Assembly (NCBI RefSeq): GCF_965276875.1
Contig: NZ_OZ255701.1
Location: 4,216,001-4,280,000, forward strand
From: Lichenicoccus sp965276875
Lineage (GTDB): Bacteria > Pseudomonadota > Alphaproteobacteria > Acetobacterales > Acetobacteraceae
Length of the DNA stretch: 64,000 nucleotides
Reading direction: 5' to 3'
The notes below the pieces were generated by a model. The model saw nothing but the letters and a program-made list of their open reading frames with translations, had not been told where the DNA came from and did no database searches. A program made the translations under genes and the position numbers. This document shows, piece by piece, positions 59,520 to 64,000 of this stretch. How positions within the stretch are numbered: the stretch's first letter is position 1; every line of letters starts with the position of its first letter.

Positions 59520-59766
59520 GCCGTCTGGCTGGGCGGTGCTGGTGTCGTTCAAAAAACTCTCTCGGAAAATCTGGGGTGCGCGGCCGTGCGTGTCACGCAC
59601 CCAAAAGCCGAGGCACTTTGCACGGTGCCCGGCTGCGCTAGGCGTATCGGCATTCCGCACCGTAAAGTCAAGGGAACGTACCTGCCGGAACCGCGCCGGC
59701 GACCTTTCGTTTGCCACCCGGATCCTTCAACTTTCGGACACTCAACTGACGAGGAGAGCTCGCCGC

Positions 59767-61605
59767 GTGGCCTATGAACCTTTGGCGATCGAGGATTACG
59801 GACTGATAGGCGACTGTAGCAGTTGCGCGCTGGTTGGGCGTAACGGCTCGATCGACTGGCTGTGCTGGCCGCGTTTCGACAGCCCGGCCTGCCTCGCGGC
59901 CCTGGTGGGGACCGATGCGAACGGCCGCTGGCTGGTAGCGCCGGAGGGGCACGCGGCAGCGGACACTACGGTGACGCGCTCCTACCGCGATGGCGGCCTG
60001 GTGCTGGAAACGGTGTTCACCAACGAGGCCGGCAGCGTCGCGTTGATCGACTTCATGCCCATCAACAATCCCTGCCCGAGCATCGTGCGTATCGTCGAGG
60101 GGCGGTCAGGTTCGGTTGCGATGCAGACCGAGCTGTTGCTGCGCTTCGATTACGGCAGCTCGGTGCCCTGGGTGACGCGGCTGCCCGCGGATGCCGGCGT
60201 CGTCGCCGTTGCCGGTCCGATGCTGGTGGCGCTGCGCACGGCCGTGCGCCTGGATGGCGAGAGGATGGCAACGGTCGGGCGGTTCTCGGTGGCACAAGGC
60301 GAGCGCGTGGCCTTCGTGTTGAGTTATGGTGAGTCGCATCTGCCGCCGCCGGCCGCCGTCGACGTCGATGCCGCCTTGAGTCGCACGGAAGCGTTCTGGA
60401 AGGAGTGGTCCGACAGCTGTGCCTATCAGGGCCCGCATCGTGCCGCCGTGTTGCGTTCGCTGGTCACGCTCAAGGGCCTGACCTTCGCGCAGACCGGCGG
60501 CATCGTCGCAGCCCCCACCACCTCGCTGCCGGAGCAGCTCGGCGGCCCGCGCAACTGGGACTATCGCTATTGCTGGCTGCGCGACGCGACGCTGACGCTG
60601 ATCGCGATGATGTCCGGCGGCTACTACGACGAGGCGCTGCTCTGGCGCGACTGGCTGCACCGCAGTATCGCCGGCAGCCCGGACCAGGTGCAGATCATGT
60701 ACGGCATTGCCGGCGAGCGCACCCTGATGGAATGGGAAGTGCCGTGGCTCGTGGGCTACCAGGGCGCAGCACCCGTACGTATCGGCAATGCCGCCGCCGG
60801 CCAACTCCAGCTCGACGTCTACGGCGAGGTCGTGGCGGCCCTGCATCTGTCGCGCCAGGAGCGTCTGCGGGAGCCGACCTATGGCTGGTCGCTGCAGGTC
60901 GCCCTTGTCGAGCATCTGGCGGAGATCTGGCAGGAGCCCGACGAGGGCATGTGGGAGGTGCGCGGCGGCCGCCGGCAGTTCACCGTCTCGAAGGTGTTCT
61001 GCTGGCTGGCGTTCGACCACACCATAAAGGATTGCGAGACGTTCGCGCTCGACGGGCCGGTGGAGAAATGGCGCACGATCCGTGACACCATCCATGCGAC
61101 CGTCTGCGAGAAAGGCATCAGCCAGAGCAAGGGCTGCTTCACCCAGGCGTTCGGCTCGGAGGCACTCGATGCCGGCCTGTTGCTGATCGCGCTCACCGGC
61201 TTCCTGCCGCCCGACGATCCGCGGATCGTGGCAACCGTGCGCGCGGTCGAGCACGGGCTGATGGAGGACGGCTTCGTGCTGCGTTACCGCACCGAGAGCA
61301 GCGTCGACGGCCTGCCCGGCACGGAGGGCGCGTTTCTCGCCTGCACCTTCTGGCTGGTCGACAACTACGTGCTGCAGGGGCGCTACGACGAGGCGGAGGC
61401 GTTGTTCGGCCGGCTGCTGGGGCTGCGCAACGATCTCGGGCTGCTGGCCGAGGAATATGACCCGCGCGCCAAGCGGCTGGTCGGCAATTTCCCCCAGGCG
61501 TTCTCGCATGTCGGCCTGATCAACTCGGCGGTCAACCTGCGCAACCGCAACGTGCCGGCGCGCGGGGAGAGCCAGCCCGATCAGCCGGCGGCGGCGGCGG
61601 CTTAG
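59767..61605 (+). CDS. Glycoside hydrolase family 15 (glucoamylase/trehalase-like)
   Basis: Predicted alpha-glucosidic hydrolase, probably trehalase or glucoamylase. From GTG 59767 (GAGGAGAG 9-16 bp upstream), 612 aa: IEDYGLIGDCSSCALVGRNGSIDWLCWPRFDS N-terminal beta-sandwich region, then the (alpha/alpha)6 domain with GGPRNWDYRYCWLRDATLTL. The candidate catalytic acids are in MEWEVPWLVGYQG and DGLPGTEGAFLACTFWLVD. No signal peptide, so cytosolic. A dispersed repeat follows 10 bp after its stop. Confidence 0.92.
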   Translation: MAYEPLAIEDYGLIGDCSSCALVGRNGSIDWLCWPRFDSPACLAALVGTDANGRWLVAPEGHAAADTTVTRSYRDGGLVLETVFTNEAGSVALIDFMPINNPCPSIVRIVEGRSGSVAMQTELLLRFDYGSSVPWVTRLPADAGVVAVAGPMLVALRTAVRLDGERMATVGRFSVAQGERVAFVLSYGESHLPPPAAVDVDAALSRTEAFWKEWSDSCAYQGPHRAAVLRSLVTLKGLTFAQTGGIVAAPTTSLPEQLGGPRNWDYRYCWLRDATLTLIAMMSGGYYDEALLWRDWLHRSIAGSPDQVQIMYGIAGERTLMEWEVPWLVGYQGAAPVRIGNAAAGQLQLDVYGEVVAALHLSRQERLREPTYGWSLQVALVEHLAEIWQEPDEGMWEVRGGRRQFTVSKVFCWLAFDHTIKDCETFALDGPVEKWRTIRDTIHATVCEKGISQSKGCFTQAFGSEALDAGLLLIALTGFLPPDDPRIVATVRAVEHGLMEDGFVLRYRTESSVDGLPGTEGAFLACTFWLVDNYVLQGRYDEAEALFGRLLGLRNDLGLLAEEYDPRAKRLVGNFPQAFSHVGLINSAVNLRNRNVPARGESQPDQPAAAAA

Positions 61606-61614
61606 GAAGCAAGG

Positions 61615-61657
61615 CCAGGGGCTCTGCCCCTGGACCCCGCCAAAGGCTCGCCTTTGG
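61615..61657. repeat. Dispersed hairpin repeat after the GH15 gene
   Basis: CCAGGGGC-TCT-GCCCCTGG (61615-61633) and CCAAAGGC-TC-GCCTTTGG (61640-61657) are two near-perfect hairpins in the same order and spacing as at 36390-36447. A modest T-rich tail follows, so a terminator role for the upstream gene is possible. Confidence 0.8.
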
Positions 61658-61700
61658 AATCCTTCAATTTCTGAAATGGGAGTCTGGGGCCCTGGCCCTT

Positions 61701-62165
61701 CTAAAAGTTGTGATCCAGTGAGGCGACAACAACGATCGCCACGCCGATCACCAGCATGGTGCCGATCAGCGAGCGGATGCTCTCGAACATCGCGGGCTTC
61801 GGCCGTAGCGCGCGACGTGCCTTTTGGAATGGCCCGAAGTAAAGATAGGCGAACACCAGCGCCATCAGGATGCCAAGGCCCTGCATGGCGTTGATATGCC
61901 AGTCGGCATTGGCGAAGCCGCCTTGGCGGAAGATCTCCATGGCCCAGCCGGTCAGCAGCATGATCGGCACGACGAGCCAGAGCAGCCGCAGGAAGCGTCT
62001 GAGCGATTGCAGGTCCACCGACACACGCTGGGTCTGGTCGAGCAGCCCGAGGCTCGGCCGCAACACGAACAGCATGGCCGCCGAGCCGCCGACCCAGACC
62101 GCCATGCCGAGCAGATGAAGGGTGAGGACCAGGCCCCACAGGATGGTGGCGGACTGCGACTGCAT
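61701..62165 (-). CDS. CopD-like four-helix membrane protein
   Basis: A 154-residue inner-membrane protein with four hydrophobic helices. ILWGLVLTLHLLGMAVWVGGSAAM and FLRLLWLVVPIMLLTGWAMEI, plus QGLGILMALVFAYLYFGP, match the CopD/DUF2269-like group with a conserved His in helix 1 (LTLHLLG), suggesting heme or copper binding. ATG 62165 has GGGAG 6 nt upstream. Function is inferred from the family only. It is divergent from nnr. Confidence 0.75.
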   Translation of the reverse strand: MQSQSATILWGLVLTLHLLGMAVWVGGSAAMLFVLRPSLGLLDQTQRVSVDLQSLRRFLRLLWLVVPIMLLTGWAMEIFRQGGFANADWHINAMQGLGILMALVFAYLYFGPFQKARRALRPKPAMFESIRSLIGTMLVIGVAIVVVASLDHNF

Positions 62166-62238
62166 CAAAACTCCCGTCTCGGCGTTGCGCCTCAATACGG
62201 GCTTGCCAGCCAAAATCAACCGGACCGGGATATTGCGG

Positions 62239-63681
62239 ATGATCGATCCTGCTTTGGCCGTGCTCACCCCCGAGGAGATGGCCGAGGCCGACCGTCTCGC
62301 GGCAGAGACAATGCCGTCCACCACGTTGATGGAGAATGCCGGCCGGGCGGTGGCGCGCGCGGCGGTGCGCATGGTCCCGCCGAGCCGCACCCTGGTGCTG
62401 TGCGGCCCGGGTAATAACGGTGGGGACGGCTATGTGGCCGCCCGGCTGCTGGCGCAGCGCGGCTGGCCGGTGCAAGTGGCGGCGCTGGCACCCCCGCGCC
62501 CGGGCAGTGACGCGGCGCGGGCGGCAGCCTCCTGGCGGGGGCCGGTGCGCGGGTTCGCGGATACCCAGGTCGGGCGCGCCGGGCTGGTAATCGATGCGGT
62601 GTTCGGTGCCGGGCTTTCGCGTGCGGTGGACGGCGTCGCCGCCGCGGTGTTGGAACAGGCGTCGCGGCACCCGTTGCTCGCCGTGGATATCCCCAGCGGT
62701 GTTGACGGCGCGACGGGCGCGATCCTCGGCATGGCGCCGCGGGCGGTGCGCACCGTCAGCTTCTTCCGACGCAAGCCGGGGCATCTGCTGTTGCCAGGCC
62801 GCGAGCGGCTGGGCGTGCTGGAGATTGCCGACATCGGGTTGCCGGATAGCGTGCTGGCGCAGGTGGCACCACAAACCTGGCATAATCGCCCCGGCCTGTG
62901 GCGGCTGCGCCGGCTCGAGGCCACCGACCATAAATATAGTCGCGGTGTGGTCAGCGTCTGCGGTGGGGCGATGAGCGGGGCGGCGCGCCTTGCCGCCGCC
63001 GGTGCGCGCGGCGCCGGTGCCGGGCTGGTGCGGATTGTCTCCGAGACCCACGCCGAGCTGTATCGTCAGGGACCGCCCGGGCTGATCGTCGATGAGCAGC
63101 CGCTTGAAGACCTGCTTGACGACAGCCGCCGGCGCGTCTGGATTTGCGGTCCTGGGCTCGATCCGGACGAGGTCCGCGGCACGTTGCCGGCGCTGCTCGC
63201 GGCGGAGCGCCAGGTGGTGGCCGATGCCGGCGCGCTGACCGAAGCGGCAGGGGCGCCGGAGCGGCTGCGCGGCGTTGCGGTGATCACGCCGCATGCCGGG
63301 GAATTCGCGCGCCTGTTCGGCGACCCGGGGGCCGACCGGCTCGCCGCCGCGCGCGCCGCCGCGCGACGGATCAATGCGGTGGTCGTGCTCAAGGGTGCCG
63401 ACAGCATCGTGGCCGCTCCGGACGGCCGGGCGGCGATCGCGGGCAACGCGCCGCCATGGCTGGCCACCGCCGGCGCCGGCGATGTGCTGTCGGGGGTGGT
63501 CGCGGCAATGCTGGCAGGCGGCATGGCGACGTTCGAGGCGGCGGCGGCAGCGGTGTGGCTGCATGGCGAGGCGGCCCGGCTGGCGGGGGAGGGGCTGCTT
63601 GCGGAGGATTTGGCCGGCATGCTCGCGCCCGCTGTCCTCGCTTCGCGGCCTATGCTTGCCTCGCATAACGCGCTGGGCTAG
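62239..63681 (+). CDS. nnr: Bifunctional NAD(P)H-hydrate epimerase/dehydratase
   Basis: Repairs damaged NADH and NADPH hydrates. The 480 residues contain the N-terminal epimerase (YjeF_N: LTPEEMAEADRLAAETMPSTTLMENAG, CGPGNNGGDGYVAARLLA, FGAGLSRAV, VDIPSGVDGATG) to about 215, and the C-terminal dehydratase (KYSRGVVSVCGGAMSGAARLAAAGARGAGAGLV, TPHAGEFARLFG, ATAGAGDVLSGVVAAMLAGG). ATG 62239 starts the epimerase motif directly. It ends 40 bp before a tRNA gene. Confidence 0.95.
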   Translation: MIDPALAVLTPEEMAEADRLAAETMPSTTLMENAGRAVARAAVRMVPPSRTLVLCGPGNNGGDGYVAARLLAQRGWPVQVAALAPPRPGSDAARAAASWRGPVRGFADTQVGRAGLVIDAVFGAGLSRAVDGVAAAVLEQASRHPLLAVDIPSGVDGATGAILGMAPRAVRTVSFFRRKPGHLLLPGRERLGVLEIADIGLPDSVLAQVAPQTWHNRPGLWRLRRLEATDHKYSRGVVSVCGGAMSGAARLAAAGARGAGAGLVRIVSETHAELYRQGPPGLIVDEQPLEDLLDDSRRRVWICGPGLDPDEVRGTLPALLAAERQVVADAGALTEAAGAPERLRGVAVITPHAGEFARLFGDPGADRLAAARAAARRINAVVVLKGADSIVAAPDGRAAIAGNAPPWLATAGAGDVLSGVVAAMLAGGMATFEAAAAAVWLHGEAARLAGEGLLAEDLAGMLAPAVLASRPMLASHNALG

Positions 63682-63721
63682 ATGCCCGCGCTCGCGCTTG
63701 TCTAAGGCGGGTGCCTCTCCA

Positions 63722-63806
<85 letters not shown>

Positions 63807-63846
63807 GTGTTCAATGTTGCAACCGACCCAGAGGATGACCGGGCAG

Positions 63847-64000
63847 ATGCAGGTAACCGAGACGCTTTCCGAAGGCCTCAAGCGCGGCTTCACCGTCGTG
63901 GTGCCGGGTGCCGAGGTGGAAGGCAAGCGGCATGCCCGTCTCGCCGAAATCTCCAAGACGATGAACCTGCCGGGGTTCCGCCCGGGCAAGGTGCCGCTAT
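63847..64000 (+). CDS. tig: Trigger factor, 3' truncated by window edge
   Basis: Ribosome-associated chaperone that meets nascent chains at the exit tunnel. The 51 visible codons read MQVTETLSEGLKRGFTVVVPG and MNLPGFRPGKVPL, matching the ribosome-binding loop (GFRPGKVP). ATG 63847 is used; ATG 63835 is possible but sits against the ribosome site. 40 bp after tRNA-Leu. The rest lies outside the window. Confidence 0.9.
   Translation, partial: MQVTETLSEGLKRGFTVVVPGAEVEGKRHARLAEISKTMNLPGFRPGKVPL

Overview
The window is dense, high-GC bacterial chromosome, almost certainly from an alphaproteobacterium and most plausibly an acid-tolerant member of the Acetobacteraceae/Rhodospirillales. Pointers are the alphaproteobacterial LexA box (GTTC-N7-GTTC) at an imuA-imuB mutasome, an Rrf2-led SUF operon with SufU and SufT, the gene order rsmA-surA-lptD-lptG-lptF, a secreted sedolisin (S53) acid protease, and a GGGGCTCTGCCCC-type hairpin repeat found after three unrelated genes. 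The family assignment is inference; no rRNA is present.

Layout. 0-7.5 kb: 3' part of a sedolisin protease, then convergent cvpA-purF and metH. 7.6-10.5 kb: a P-loop-less CobW relative, wrbA, a nu-class GST, a small XapX membrane protein missed by length cut-offs, and a Phd/VapC-type toxin-antitoxin pair with tandem operator palindromes. 10.5-17.3 kb: outer-membrane biogenesis block (rsmA, surA, lptD, lptG, lptF). 17.4-22.1 kb: phospholipase D/cardiolipin synthase-like protein, sulfite oxidase-like molybdoenzyme, DUF202 membrane protein, and a MmyB-type regulator divergent from an MDR oxidoreductase. 22.1-24.2 kb: a decay island with a Ser-to-Leu dead serine recombinase, a deletion scar joining the start of a type III methyltransferase to the tail of its restriction helicase, and an apparently intact HigB/HigA-like pair with its own palindrome.

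24.2-31.6 kb: stress and repair genes: GlsB-type membrane protein, GT-C membrane protein, Smr protein overlapping a 4Fe-4S (6-4) photolyase, FKBP, then imuB/imuA under a perfect SOS box, and a DUF4743/NUDIX gene whose start codon overlaps that of a divergent Atm1-like ABC exporter. 33.4-46.3 kb: L28, a lone EF-G, a DUF1217 protein with a large insertion, S10 carboxypeptidase, ketose 3-epimerase-like TIM barrel, MBL hydrolase, a PEP-carboxylase-family protein with altered catalytic motifs, and a DUF445 protein. 46.4-52.9 kb: SUF operon (rrf2-sufB-C-D-S-U-T-A), with many start/stop overlaps and no sufE.

52.9-64 kb: HSL-type esterase, an Xre/RES toxin-antitoxin pair whose toxin lacks any canonical start codon, OmpA protein, RBBP9-like hydrolase, a TrmA/RlmD-type methyltransferase, a DEAD-box helicase, GH15 glucoamylase/trehalase-like enzyme, CopD-like membrane protein, bifunctional Nnr, tRNA-Leu(UAG), and the start of trigger factor. 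The most unusual material is the 22-23 kb scar island, the start-less RES toxin, the P-loop-less CobW relative next to metH, and the PEPC-family protein with changed active-site motifs.
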